Below are positions 1 through 12,313 of a DNA stretch of 64,000 bases, in pieces. How positions within the stretch are numbered: the first letter of the stretch is position 1; every line of letters starts with the position of its first letter. The translations under genes and the position numbers were made by a program. Source of the stretch: Pararge aegeria (taxonomy: Eukaryota; Arthropoda; Insecta; Lepidoptera; Nymphalidae); NCBI RefSeq assembly GCF_905163445.1, contig NC_053181.1, forward strand, positions 1,984,001-2,048,000. The letters run 5' to 3'. The notes under the pieces were generated by a model that worked only from the letters and a program-made list of their open reading frames with translations, made no database searches and was not told the DNA's origin.

Positions 1-189
1 TTATTTAAACAATAAACTTACATCATTACATTTTTTAATTTGAGTCTCATAATATGTTAAATCATTTATTTCTCTCCCTATTCATTCTCTTCTATTCTCT
101 TCTCGAGCGGGTGAAGATCATTATACACCCAAATACACCCAACAATAGAATATCATCATAGTAAATAAAAGATGTATTTGACAGTTTGA

Positions 190-340
190 CAATTCAAAAA
201 TAGGAGTGCTCCGATCGTCACTAAACTTTACAGGATTACTCGCCAGGTCAATCCGGAGATTCTCTGAAAGTTTCATTAAAATCGGTCCAGCCGTTTCGGA
301 GCCTATACGAAACATACCCGCACACTTTCTCTTTTATATA
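190..340. mobile_element. Interspersed repeat fragment
   Basis: AATAGGAGTGCTCCGATCGT, CTCGCCAGGTCAATCCGG and AAAATCGGTCCAGCCGTTTC form a segment I recognise as widespread in Lepidoptera. The class is uncertain. It is not a gene, although both strands are open for about 60-75 codons. Confidence 0.5.
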
Positions 341-440
341 AATAATAATAAAGAAATAAAAATAGATTATTATTATGTTTTAGCAGTCCATATTTTATTT
401 ATTAAATTTTGCTTGAACATTGTACAAAAAACATAGATTT

Positions 441-1349
441 TATGCGTAATTCATGATCCACATATTCAGCCAAGATTAGCGTGCAAAAATCATTAACATT
501 ATTTTAAAAATTGCGTTCCGAGTCAAGTGACCTAAGTACCGGAGGTGAATCTTCCATGATGTCACCAAGATATACGTGTAACTACTGAGGTCAACAACAT
601 TTGTTATCCGCAGACGGTTATTTTACAGGAAAATACTCTTTTTACAGATGTATTAAAACGTTATCGGATGTTCGTTTAACTTGTTTTGTACAACTAAGTT
701 AGGTTTGAACTTATTACTTTTTTATATCATTGCATAAATATCTACAATGTATATAATTGACCGGATAATCGGATATCGAATATTTTCCGTTCAATAAAAT
801 TAAAATGAGTAGCAAATTTTTTTTCGCATAGGATCGGCCTGGCTGTTCATCGTAGAAACGCAGGACTTCTTATAGCTTAGGTTAAATTATGAGTAAAGCC
901 CGTAAACCCGCATTGGAGGAGCATGGTGGGTCTATATACTGTAACGTTAATCGGCTGATCATGATGATATTATTATTTTTATTCAGACACATTAACTTAT
1001 TTCAGGACAGAAGAGAACTCTGATACTATAACCGATACTTTTACTACCATATATTAGGAATAAAAAAACTAATGGTAACCATTACCGGCCCGGAGATTTG
1101 ATCGAAGTGATAACGAATGAATATGTAGTAGGTAATTGGTTTGCGAATTTGTTTAATGAACTATCGTGGTTACCGGTACCTATAGGGGAAGGAAAACGTA
1201 AACGTGGCAGATCGAAATATGTAACTTAGAAACAATTCCAAAGAGCAAATTGAAGATCGCAGTACCTACTGGAAGGTCAATTTACGCCCGAAATTAATAA
1301 TCAATAAGTATAATCCAAAATTTTCCGCTAAAAACTTTAAAAAGCTAAT
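441..1349. other. No gene recognised
   Basis: AT-rich sequence. Only a short LINE-like scrap at about 905-930 is identifiable. Confidence 0.5.
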
Positions 1350-1570
1350 TTTTTTTTAATTTTTTTTTTTTTTTTATTTGGGACAGAAAACACTTACATA
1401 TTACAACATTAGCTCTTAAATTTAACAAAAAGAAAAAAATGGGGTTAATATGTAATTCACAACACTATCCACATATATTGTAAGGAGCAGTAGGGCGATA
1501 CGATGTAGATACAAGTAACACTTACTGTGACAGATAATATTAACTGTAGGTACCTAAAGTACCTAATCAA
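1350..1570 (-). mobile_element. L-F LINE 3' UTR
   Basis: The minus strand has TGTTACTTGTATCTACATCG, TATCGCCCTACTGCTCC and TTTCTGTCCCAAATAAAAAA. It matches 46640-46868 on the plus strand almost throughout, defining the family. Confidence 0.8.
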
Positions 1571-3191
1571 AATTTTCCTACTCTTCCTGTAGATAAAAAA
1601 AGGTGGCCGGATTCCCCCTGTGCCCAAATGTGGGGTTGCCGGTTACTAACCTCTCATCAGTTATTTGATAATATGTTGTTCTTCTTTTTCTTTTGCTTTT
1701 TTTTGGCTTTTAGGTGTGCCAAATCGGCACGTTACATTTTGCCAATGTCACGTATACTTGGAAGATCCACAAAGATGATTGTCAAAAAATTTTATAGGTA
1801 TGTAAGCTTATTTTATTCTGTATATTCGCGATAGGTCAATGAGTTTAATATCTATTAATCACTTCTAAATATCAGATGAGGGATAGACTAATGTCTCAAC
1901 AAAATAAATAGGTAAATTAACATCGGACGTTAGAGATAAAACAGATCTTATTATTAAGATGCCTGAGGACCTGATCAGGGGAGCCCGTGTTTTTTTCTCT
2001 TAGATAATCTCTATAGCCCCATAACTCAGAAACGGGATCTGATGGTTAGTTAGAGGTTTTTTGCGACGTGGAATGTAACGGTGGCTGCTTAATTTGTGGG
2101 CCGGTCGCCATGTAGCGGACCCTTGGCGCCGAGACCTTGGTGACCTTGATATCAACTGGTTTGTTTTAGTGCTTGAATACCTAACTATTTAGGATCATCA
2201 GATACTTTCCATAACGATACACTTTTGTCTGGTGGGAGTAATTTTTTTTTTGGTGTGCAATAAAGAGTTTATAGAAAAAGTTTGACTGGCACCTAGCCTT
2301 AAGCGTTTCACGGGGTACTCGTGCAATCCTTACTGCATCTGTTTCATAATACCACAGTGAATATAAAGACCGCGATAAGCCTCCATCCGCACAATCTATC
2401 TTATTCCATAGCGTTTGTACTGTCACATTCAGCAATTTCCGACCCGCCGCTAAGTGCAGTCGCGCTAATTTATACCGACATTTTATACCGACAATAACAC
2501 CGGTGTCGGCGTAATAATTCCTATCTATTCATCGGCCGGTCGATAATGGCCGATCTTACGCAACCCGTGAAGCAATAAGTGAATTTGACGGTCATTCGAC
2601 AGTCGCACTGCACGGATCTCGTGTGGTGATTGCGATTGGTAACTTACTCTTTACTATTAAATTATCGATTGATAGAATGAATGAGTTACTCATTTGATAC
2701 ATGAAGCTTTCATGTCACATTCAAAAACATTGTTTTTGTATTTTGCTCATAGCTTTTTTTTCTGTTCTTCTTTTATTTTAATTGTTAAATTAACAGTAGT
2801 TATCAATAAATAAAATAAAACACAATATACAAGCAAATGTACAAGGCAGTTTTTCGGAATTAATGATACAGATGAAATATATATATGGAAGTTCATTATC
2901 AGAATTTAGCATTTTTGGGCCGTAGAAACAAAAATGTGCATAGTCTCTGTGATGTTGCGTATGAAATTTAATTAGAAAATAAATCACACATTATTATTAC
3001 GTGCCTTATGGTTAAAATTCAAACTTTATTTATTTTATGTAGGCCCAAAATAAAAACTTTCGAATTGACAGTCTGTCAGTCGCCTGTCGCGGATTTAAGT
3101 AAATAAAGTTTGCTCTTGTTTATTAATAAACGTTACAATATGTTTATATTTTCTTTATAGTATTTGAGATGTAATAAATAATAATAATATT
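1571..3191. other. No gene recognised
   Basis: Mixed AT-rich DNA with a moderately GC-rich part at 2300-2640. The 84-codon minus frame there (2181-2435) has no recognisable domain. TTTGGTGTGCAATAAAGAG near 2250 looks like a LINE 3' end. Confidence 0.5.
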
Positions 3192-3442
3192 AAATATACT
3201 ACGACAATACACACATCGCCACCTAGCCCCAAAGTAAGCGTAGTTTGTGTTATGGGTACTAAGATGACTGATGAATATTTTTATGAATTATATATACATA
3301 AATACTTAGAAAATACATATTAACACCCAGACACTGAAAAACATTCATGCTCATCACACAAACATTTTCCAGTGGTGGGAATCGAACTTACAGCCTTGGA
3401 CTCAGAGAGCAGGGTCGCTGCCCACTGCGCCAATCGGCCGTC
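3192..3442 (-). mobile_element. SINE-A, full length
   Basis: The minus-strand head GACGGCCGATTGGCGCAGTG is intact. The B box region is altered (TAAGTTCGATTCCCACC), the body is collinear, and there is a (TATT)n tail. It is Pol III-type by its tRNA-like head. Confidence 0.88.
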
Positions 3443-4076
3443 ATATAATATTTTATTACTTGTTTTTTTTCAATGTAAGTAATAAAAATTGGCTCAGTAG
3501 GTCATTTTGTCGATACATTTGTATTCCGTGAATGAATGGTGCGAAGTATGGAATAGTTATTTACATAATAAAAATCGTTTGTCACACGAACGCACACATT
3601 TTAAAATGTGAAACTAAATAATAAGGCGAAATGTGTTAAGTTTAGAGTACCTTTGAACAAAACAGTCACACGTTACGTAACATTAATGTCCCGCTGTATT
3701 CTAGTACCTATTACGTAATTGAATGAGGCTCTAATGATAATGTGTTAGTACGAAACGGAAATGAAATCGAAGAATAATTACAATCAGCCTTCTTTTTGCC
3801 TTTTATAATCATTGTCAGTCAGATTGCTATCGACACACGTAATAGAGTCATCACGTAGAGTATTAAATAGAAAGTCCAATAAAAATAGTAGAATCATACC
3901 GGTCAAAAGAGAAATTACATGTTCGTTATAGAGCCGATAGTTTTAATAAAAACACGTGTTTATCTCGATGTAATGTCGGCGATCATTACGACATAATTAC
4001 AGAACAGGCTTCGATGACTTTGACAATCGATAGATATAATATAAAGTACATCAATTAAACAGTTACCTAATATTTT

Positions 4077-4488
4077 TTTTTATTCCACTACAAGTTAGTC
4101 CTTTTCTGCAATCCCGGAGGTCTCGAGTTCGCATGGGCGATTTGGGAATTTATGATTTCTAAATTTACTCTGGTCTGGTGGAAGCTTCGGCCGTGGCTTA
4201 GTAACCACCCTACCGACAAATACGAGCCGCTAAGCGATTGTTTTAGATTTAAAAAAAAAACTCACCTGGTGGTAAGTTATGATGCGGATGGTAGCGGGCT
4301 AATCTATCCGGGGGTACGGTTGTTATATTAAATCCATATCCTTAATCCGTTTGATCGGGAGATCTTACCGGATTTGCGGCACATCTTTGTCGGAAGGGTG
4401 GTAACCACCGAAGGTCGTAGAAATTATAAATTCCGAATTTGCCCTTAACGGGGATCCAACCCAGGAACTTCCCTTATAAGATCACAAT
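4077..4488 (-). mobile_element. SINE-C interrupted by a nested SINE-C
   Basis: The outer element is on the minus strand. Its tail end (CCACTACAAGTTAGTCC) is at 4086 and the rest resumes at ACTCACCTGGTGGTAAG (4260), running to the tRNA-like head near 4480. Between 4113 and 4258 lies a plus-strand, 5'-truncated SINE-C starting near its B box (GGTCTCGAGTTCGC) and ending in an A-run, inserted in the CTGCAATCTCACC motif. Confidence 0.75.
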
Positions 4489-4545
4489 TATTCATAAAAA
4501 TATTCATCAGTTATCTTAGTACCCATAACACAAGCTTACCTTTGT
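4489..4545 (+). mobile_element. SINE-A fragment
   Basis: ATTCATAAAAATATTCATCA and CATAACACAAGC match the middle of SINE-A. Another scrap is at 8905-8955 (minus, CGTCGCCATCTAGTCC). Confidence 0.6.
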
Positions 4546-4611
4546 CATAGTAGGTATATTTATTCATCATTTTATGGTTTAACAATCTTTAGAATGTTTC
4601 TATTTTGTGAA

Positions 4612-4870
4612 TTTCTTAATGACAAGGTTGCTTGGAAGCATCCGGCTCCGCTTTCAGCTCTCACAAGATAGAAAAATGAATGTTAAAATGTAAAATGTAA
4701 ATTGTTGATGTTGGAAAAGAGCAACTGCTGAGTTTCTTGCCGGCTTCTTCTCGGTAGAATCTGCCTTCCGAACCGGTGGTAGAGTCACTACAAACGGACA
4801 GACTTGACGTTTCAAAAGTGCTTATATTAGGCCTACTTGAAATAAATGAATTATGAATTTTTTTGAGAGA
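4612..4870 (+). mobile_element. L-B LINE 3' UTR
   Basis: It runs from TGACAAGGTTGCTTGGAAGC through CTGCTGAGTTTCTTGCCGG and CCGAACCGGTGGTAGAG to TAGGCCTACTTGAAATAAAT. This is a common lepidopteran LINE 3' UTR, 5' truncated. The copy at 9403-9632 has the same extent. Confidence 0.85.
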
Positions 4871-5229
4871 TGAGAGGGGAGTGGCCTGCTTCAAAGCAGC
4901 CTTTTCGTTAAGGAATTCATCAATCGTGTAGTCACCACCATTGGTTAAATGTGTTTAAATATATTGTTTAAAGATAGATCTAATATTACCTTCGGTATCA
5001 TGTAATTCAAGCATATCCATCCCCACAAAGGTATTTGTACCTCTCTCAGACGATATGCAGATATCACTAATTTATATCCGTTTCTAGTAAGTCGATTGTT
5101 TATATCGACTTTTTGTTAATAACTACTAATGTTTTATTTATTAAGAATATATTATTATAAATATAATGCAATTTGCAAGGCTACTGTAAGTATACCAATT
5201 TCTTTAAGTTTAATAATATTGGTAAGAAT

Positions 5230-5420
5230 TCCAAGCGGCAGTTTCGTGCGCCCTTGACCCATAATGCGACCTGCTTCTTCTAGTCCCATAACCTTGAATC
5301 CCTCGAGTGAGATGAGCTGAAGCTCACGAATCGACGCCCGGTCCCGTTAGCCAATGTAACGGCGCGGCCGACTGGACGCCAAAGCCACGCTCGAGTGGCG
5401 CTACGTCCACTGTGCGTTTG
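5230..5420. other. GC-rich unassigned block
   Basis: This stretch is markedly GC-rich (CGACGCCCGGTCCCG, GGCGCGGCCGACTGGACGCC). A minus-strand frame reads ELQLISLEGFKVMGLEEAGR, then IMGQGRTKLPLG, which is protein-like, but there are stops beyond it and no recognised family. It may be a coding relic of a transposon or a decayed host exon. Confidence 0.4.
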
Positions 5421-6562
5421 ATATGCCATTTTAATTTTACGCCATTTATATGATTATTAATAGAAGAAACAATAAAAAAGTGCGAGTACTTTTTATGTCA
5501 ATATATGAATAGGTATAGACAAAAGAGTTAAGTACGATTTTCTCTTCTGATTGGGGACCGATTTTCTTTTTAGCGTTCCGCTACCAAAATGGTAAAAAGA
5601 ACCCTTATGGGCAGCGAACAAAATATTTTTTTTTCTTGGCTGCTTATGTGGATCTTTGTTCGTCTGTCACAATATAGAGGAGTGGTATATAGAGGTTACA
5701 TTATTAATGTGATCGACTTGAAATGTTTAGCTTGAATGATAATGAAAAAATAAAACAAACAAACGTAAAAGTAGATATTTTTTGTCTATACAACGTGTAC
5801 TTAAATGAAAACCGAAATAATTCTTAACAGGCTTTAGAGGTACATTATGTACTATCTATGAGATTTATCTGTGAAAACTAAAACCTAATAGTTTTGAGTA
5901 AACCACTGCCCGTTTTTACTGAAAGAAATCAGATAGGTACATTCCATCACATGCAAAATTAAAATCATGTGACTTCAGCCACTTTATTACGCGTCGCGTA
6001 ACGTAGGTAGGTACTATGCTCGTGTCGGTCTTTTACCTTCAATAGGGTTGTCATAAGTAAACAATTAAAACGTTTTGAATTCGTTTATATGGAAAAATAA
6101 ATCTGCTTCTTTTGATTTAATATTTTTTTAAGGGTGATTCCTTATGAAATATGCACCCTCCAATATTATTTCGTAATTCTGTTACGCGTATATTATATGC
6201 ATATAACAAATAAACGATTGTTTATAACTAAAACTACGTCACTAACTAGTACATATTTATAAAAATCAGCTCTTTACAAACACAATGTGTTTTCGGATTG
6301 ATCAAGTTATACATTCATTTATTTAACAAGGCACGGAACCACTATTATATTTTTTATTTATGCTAAGCAGTGTGTTGACTAGCTGAAAATTAAAACAGTA
6401 CTTTAATAATCGGTCCAACGACCAGCAACCCGATGTACAATAGCTAAAGAGTAGGTAACTGATGAATTAATATGGCGTTTGATGTCTGATTATAACTGTA
6501 TATATTAATGATGATATATAAATATATTCACATATGATTACATAGGAAAGGTTACATTATTT
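5421..6562. other. Mostly unassigned AT-rich DNA
   Basis: Around 5570-5690, AGCGTTCCGCTACC with AAAGAACCCTTATGGGC resembles a common insect repeat. The rest shows nothing recognisable. Confidence 0.45.
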
Positions 6563-6890
6563 ATTACACTACAAGTAAGTCCTTGACTGCAATCTCACCT
6601 GGTGGTAAGTGATAATTCAGTCTAAGGTGATATCAGGCTATCTTGTTAGGGAGTATGGCAGATATATTAAAACCATACCCCTAGTCAATTTCTACGCGAC
6701 GTACCGCTACTCTAAATCGCTTAGCAGCACGTTTTTGGCTTTAGGGTGGTTACTAGCCACAGCCTCCAACCAGACCAAACCAGAGAACATTCAGAAATAA
6801 TCAATTCCCAAAATGCCCTTGCTGGGAATCGGACCCGAGACATCCAACCTAAAACCACAGTGCTCTCCACTGTACCAGGGAGATCGTCAT
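6563..6890 (-). mobile_element. SINE-C, near full length
   Basis: It runs from CACTACAAGTAAGTCC and CTCACCTGGTGGTAAGTG through TCTAAATCGCTTAGCAGC and CCTTGCTGGGAATCGGACCC to the decayed head CTCCACTGTACCAGGGAG. It is oriented minus. Confidence 0.8.
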
Positions 6891-7189
6891 AATAGTACAC
6901 ATACGATTACGCAACGATTTAATTTTAATAGGGCACTAAAACAATACTACGTGCGTTATATTACAAAACTTTACAAGTCAGGTATCGAGCAAGCACTTCC
7001 TCACCGCCCCAGTGCCATTTAACCGATTACAAAGAGAGTAGTATTGGGTGGGGAGTCGGAGAGCGCCATCAAAGGAAAGGCTTGTGTGCTGAGAAATACC
7101 AATCCTCGACGAAATGTCCGGTTTTCTCAACAAACCTGTCGCTGGTAGGGCTACCACTTTCGATAATTCTCTCTATGTATTAGGAAAAC

Positions 7190-7256
7190 AGTTTTCAAAT
7201 GAAGAGGCCTTAGTCCAGCAGTGGACTGAAATAGGCTGAATCATGATGAAAACAGC
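7190..7256 (+). mobile_element. L-D LINE 3' end
   Basis: The plus strand encodes EALVQQWTEIG followed by TGA and ATCATGATGAA, the last residues of L-D ORF2 and the start of its short 3' UTR. The upstream part is lost. Confidence 0.7.
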
Positions 7257-8370
7257 TTATCAAAAATAAAATTAAAATAGTAAAACAATTTCTAAAAAAA
7301 AATATACGTACTCGTGTTTTGGTATACTCGTATAGTCGGATGCACTTTAAAATGCAAGTTATAATAGACGATCGTAGTGACATTGAAAACCCTTTAAAAG
7401 ACAAAATTATATGCGTGTTACCGCAATAACCACAATTTGTTGAATAAAGACACGCTTATTAGTCTAAGTTAAAAAGCTAGCCAACCGAAGTTAACGCATT
7501 CACAGAGGAAAAAATATAATAATAATATATTATTCTTATAATTTATTATATTCGGATAGATATTCTGAAAAAATTCAAATCATCACAGATTGTACTTCAC
7601 CTGGGTATGCAGTAAACTACACGGATATCTACTAATAGATTAATTATGCAGTTATTTTGTTTGTCAGTCTGTGCCTTATCTTTGGAAGTACTGAACAGAA
7701 CCGAAAATAAAGTTTTATGTATTTAGAAAAATATACAGGATTTTTTTTTTTTATTTATCGTTAGAAAAATCGTTGGTTATAACTAGAATATTACATAAGG
7801 TAAAATTTACGTCAGGACTTGTTTAAAATACTCACGTTTGACTAAAAAAACCACGTTGAATACAAACAATGACAAACCCGGAACTAATTATTATGTAAAA
7901 ACTTGGTTTTTTCAATGTTGACAGCCCTTGGCAAAAAGGAATGTGGGTCCAAGGCTGTATGAAAGTGCGATTCCGATTCAATCGACAGCCAACCAAGTGA
8001 TTAATCGATTGCCCCCAGTCGATGCCAATTTCGAAAATGATTTATTTCATAGTATACTGCTAATATACGAGATAAGGTGCCTTATATCAAAAGTATCGAA
8101 AATCTACCTGCCAACTAAAATGTAACTAAATAAGTGTACAGTTTATTGATTATCTGTCAACAATAACATATTAAAAAAAAATGTCTACTGTTTTATTATA
8201 CCGCACGATGTTTTTCATTTAAAAATGTAACTACCATATTGTTTTTTTCACAAATGAAGATTCTAATTGAGGCAGTAGCATACGCAAACAAATTATACCT
8301 TCCTTAATAGACAGTCTACGTGACTGAAAAAACTACCGCGCGAAAACTGAATTATATATTCAGTTCTCAA

Positions 8371-8519
8371 AGGCGTGTTAAGTCTACCAATGAATACTTG
8401 GCCAGCGTGCGACGGCCTAAACCATTTTCATTCTGACAGGAGAACCGTGCCTTGTACTGTATTACAAGGCACGGTACTCCTGTCTCTACTTGGCCGGTAA
8501 TGGGTTGATACGATGATAG
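8371..8519 (+). mobile_element. SINE-B 3' part with an inverted duplication
   Basis: GTGTTAAGTCTACCAATG, GGCCAGCGTGCGACGGCC and GGCCGGTAATGGGTTGATAC are SINE-B. Between them a 22-bp segment is repeated in inverted form (8435-8484), which other copies lack. Confidence 0.8.
8435..8484. repeat. 22-bp-arm inverted repeat in SINE-B
   Basis: GACAGGAGAACCGTGCCTTG... and its inverse are separated by 6 bases, with one mismatch pair in 22. Confidence 0.93.
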
Positions 8520-8729
8520 TTTATTTACACATACTCTGACAGATGCTCTGACTGAAGGTACTCACAGTTGCAGTGTGACAAAACACTGCAGAACTATTCC
8601 GACTTTATGCCAAGTTTATTTGTAAGGTATTGTTATTGAGTTTGAAGCAAATATAAGAAATGACAGATGGCCCAAGAAGGCTAGCGAACTAATTAAATAA
8701 TAAATAAATAAAAAAAACGGTTTAATAAA

Positions 8730-8896
8730 CTAGCTGTCTCGGCAAACTTCGTACCGCGGATCTTTTTTTTTGATGAATGTTATATTTTAATACTTATTAT
8801 ATTCCGGACTAAGCGAAATCAAAAAAAAAATATCGGTCCAGCCGCCCTTGAGTTATAAATGGTGTAACTAACACAACTTTCTTTTATATATATAGA
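8730..8896 (-). mobile_element. Complete non-autonomous Helitron, 167 bp
   Basis: The minus strand begins TCTATATATATAAAAGAAAG after A and ends GAGACAGCTAG before T. The interior contains GGACCGATATTTTTTTT. Confidence 0.8.
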
Positions 8897-9402
8897 TAAT
8901 AATAAATATACTACGACAACAAACACGTCGCCATCTAGTCCTAAAGTAAGCTCGTAAATGACACTTTCGAATTACACGAAAAATATGTACATAATAGTGA
9001 GATGATGGCGATAACTACAATCGTATACTTAAAACTCTTGAGTTTTAATGCGTTGTACACAAAACTCGCAAAGATAGAAAAGGTGCTTATAAGAGGTTGT
9101 TAAGTACTACGGTCTTAAAATTACCTTGTCATGAGATAGGCATTTGCTTAACGGCATCTAGGCATTTCTGAGAACAAGCCGCTAAGCGAATTGGAAAACA
9201 GGTAACAAAATTATTATATGAACGCCAAGATATTCATTTTCCTTATTCAATAGATCTCAGATCTTCGAGTTGGTTGGACATTTTTAGGAGATTTCCGTAA
9301 GGCACTACTAATTTTAATGTGAATTTAAAAGTGAATATATCTGTTAATTCAATTATCACGACTAGACTGCAAAACAAAGACACTAAATATACTTTATATT
9401 TT

Positions 9403-9632
9403 TAATGACAAGGTTGCTTGGAAGCATCCGGCTCCGTTTTCATCAAAATTTCAGAAAAATCAATGGTAAAACGTAAATAGTTGATGTGTGAAGACTGCTG
9501 AGTTTCTTGCCGGCTCTTTCTCGGTAGAATCTGCCTTCTGAACCGGTGGCAGAGTCAATACAAACAGACAGACTTGACATTGCAAAGCTTATAGGCCTAC
9601 TTGAAATACAAGAATTTTGAATTTTGGAAATG
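9403..9632 (+). mobile_element. L-B LINE 3' UTR
   Basis: Same order of motifs as 4612-4870 (TGACAAGGTTGCTTGGAAGC to CTACTTGAAATACAAG), with a short internal deletion. Confidence 0.85.
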
Positions 9633-9802
9633 ATTATAAGTATAGATAGTGTCAGGTAATATACAAGCTACAAAATAATTTATGCCCACAGTATACCACA
9701 GACTCAGTGGCGTGAATAGAGGGTATGCACAGGGTACGCAGATGATATCAAATCAAGAAAATCTCCTGTACGAGTTATAAAAACTTAAGGGTAGGCTTTT
9801 TA

Positions 9803-10071
9803 TAAATAAATAAATAAACTACGACAATACACACATCGCCATCTAGCCCCAAAGTAAGCGTTGCTTGTGCTATGGGTACTAAGTTAAGTGATGAATATTT
9901 TTTTTATGAATATAATACACATAAATACTTTTTCAGTGTCTGGGTGTATTAATATACACCTGTATAGTGAAAAACATTAATGTTCATCACACAAACATTT
10001 TCCAGTTGTGGGAATCGAACCCACGACCTTGGACACAGAAAGCAGGGTCGCTGCCCACTGCGCCACTCGTC
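9803..10071 (-). mobile_element. SINE-A with an internal inversion
   Basis: Head (GGCGCAGTGGGCAGCGACCC), B box and tail are present on the minus strand. In the middle (9929-9955) TTTTTCAGTGTCTGGGTG appears in the opposite orientation to every other copy, next to a second CACC...GTGAAAAACATT segment in the normal sense. Confidence 0.85.
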
Positions 10072-10744
10072 AGTAATTGTATAATTCTTACAATGCCTAA
10101 ACCAGTATTGATAGACTTAACCGAGTTTGAACTTATCAACATAATGCTTTATTTCAAATCTCTTATCTATCACCTAACTGTTTTGTTTACTTATTTTATT
10201 GCAGTTCATTATATACTATTAGCGCAGATACTAGTATCTGCATTAAATAATTTATTAAGTGGCACACCTCGTTTGCTGAATGTCGTACAGGAAATTGTAC
10301 GCATTTGGAATTGTTTACGTTCTTTGAATTCTTAATCAGCGTTTTCTTTAGGTATAAACATTCAAAACAAATATATTAATGAGGTCATTTTTCGTTTGGT
10401 TTTAAAGCATTTTTTATTTCATGTGTGATTATTATTAATAGCTATAATACTAACAATATTGAAATCATTTTGGATTCGTTAGTTTTGTTTTCTTGAGTTG
10501 ATGGTTTGTTTTTTTGTTTCTTGATTTTTTTGCAACGGTTTTAAGTTATTTCCAATAAATATCTATTGAAGAGTTTGAATAACATCAGCACTTTACACAG
10601 CTGAAGGTACTTCAGTAATACAATAAAATCGTATAAAACTCATTATTAAGACCTCCTGCACTTTATAACACGGGTTTGTGCACGCCAAAGACAGTTTGGG
10701 AATTTTTATTTTTTTCTGGTCAGATCTGGTTGGGGGGCGATGGC

Positions 10745-10963
10745 TAAGCATAGCTTGTGATAAACAATTATGGGTACAAAGAGGACGGATGAATATTTTT
10801 ATGAATAATTTATATAAACACTATAAGTATTACTATAAGTATTATTAACATCCAAACACTGAAAAATACTGAAAAACATACAAACATTTTCCAATTGTAA
10901 GAATCGAACCCACGACCTTGGACTCAGAAAGCAGGGTAGCTGCCCACTTCGCCAATCGGCCGT
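10745..10963 (-). mobile_element. SINE-A, diverged
   Basis: The head (CGGCCGATTGGCGAAGTGGG) and B box are recognisable. The 3' part is decayed, and TGAAAAATACTGAAAAACAT is partly duplicated. Confidence 0.8.
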
Positions 10964-11810
10964 ACAATTATAATAAAAAAGATTGTTTAATGAAACCAAA
11001 ACCGACTCCAATGACCTAGGCCATAAAAATTGTTTTCTAAAAAGTCTTATCATAATCAAAGAGTATAGGTACATTCTTATGGGTTTAATTAAGAGCCTCC
11101 TCCTTTTCTGAATTCAAAAAGTAAAATGACTTCGCAATCATTGTGCACGAATAATTTTAGTACCATTAAAAGCACCTAATTAGGTAATTATTATTCTGTT
11201 GATTATCGACGTGTGACGAATACTCAAAATAAAGCTTGTAATTATTCACATTAACCCGGTTGATGTGAGTTGCAAAAGAATTGCCAAACTGATAAATTAA
11301 TTGCGTATAAAATTATACACTAATATAATTGTGGATCCATTAACCGTCTGACGATAGAGATCGGAATGTGGCAACACTGACACTGAGTGAATCAAATGTA
11401 AGTGATGTAAAGACTCGCTTATGAATTTCCAGCATAGGTGTGAGGTCTTTAAACTTCAAGACCAGGATGGATTTATCCGATCTTCTGTATGAAGAACGAG
11501 ATAAGAAGAATGCGAAGGCAATTATGTGATCGCTAGTTAAGCATAATATGCGGCAACTGATACCTTTTTGTTAAATATAAGAGCTTTTTACCTTCTTTTT
11601 CAGCCATGAGACAGTTTAAGACATAAAGAAGTGGAAATATATTATCTAGTTAGTGTGATATAAAAACAGAACAAACACAAAAATACGAAAGGTGGCGCGT
11701 TTATAAAGTTAACAATGCTTTTTTAGCTTGTTTTTAAATGATTTAAAAGATTTCTCGCAAAAAAATCTATTGTATAGTAGAAATAGTAGTAGTAGCAGTA
11801 ATATTTTTTT

Positions 11811-12313
11811 TTTAATTGTCTTAAAAATGCAACGCATTAGTAAAGTTAGTCGGGGTTCGCAATAATTGCAACCATTTCATATAAGAAAAAGAAACAATCA
11901 TCAGCAATTTCGTCAGTCGTGAATCTAAGATCCCGGATTGAAATGATGCGAGAAGGTAACGTAATGGCCGTCGCAAACTTTGGGATAAAGCCTGTATCGG
12001 TCGACGGTCACGGATCTTTTTTGAATTGAAAAAGTTTTGAGCACTTTTTTGATCAGCAAAAATCATGGAACTCGCGTCATCATCCCCGAGCGCTCTCCAT
12101 GCTATATGTATACTTTGCATATATGTGTACTTTTTACTTGTGTGTACATTTAGTCTTCTTCTATCGGTAGCTCCCATAAATTGCCCCGCATGATTTTTGT
12201 TTAGTCTTATTTTGAAGGCTTTTGCAAAACAATACTACTCATAAATCTAATTATTTTTAGATTATTATTGTTATTAAATAACCTAAACATGCTGCATGCC
12301 TAGCAGAGAATTC
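11811..12313 (-). other. Probable 3' UTR of the terminal-exon gene
   Basis: The sequence just past the stop codon has no recognisable repeat. On the minus strand an ATTAAA hexamer occurs at 11811-11816, directly followed by an A-rich run. This would serve as a variant poly(A) signal and give a 3' UTR of about 500 bases. No canonical AATAAA is seen nearer. A 118-codon open frame inside (11821-12177, minus) has no coding-like features. The assignment is inferred from position and the hexamer. Confidence 0.35.

Noticed and set aside
7920..8125. Possible plus-strand exon after TTTTTTCAATGTTGACAG
   Set aside because: The acceptor-like tract is fair, but the frame decays into AT-rich sequence, donors are poor and no family is recognised.
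9967..10335. 122-codon plus-strand open frame
   Set aside because: The first third is antisense SINE-A, and the rest is AT-rich with no domain.
11821..12177. 118-codon minus-strand open frame below the terminal exon
   Set aside because: No recognisable domain, no exon-like codon bias and no upstream start context. It is more likely 3' UTR.
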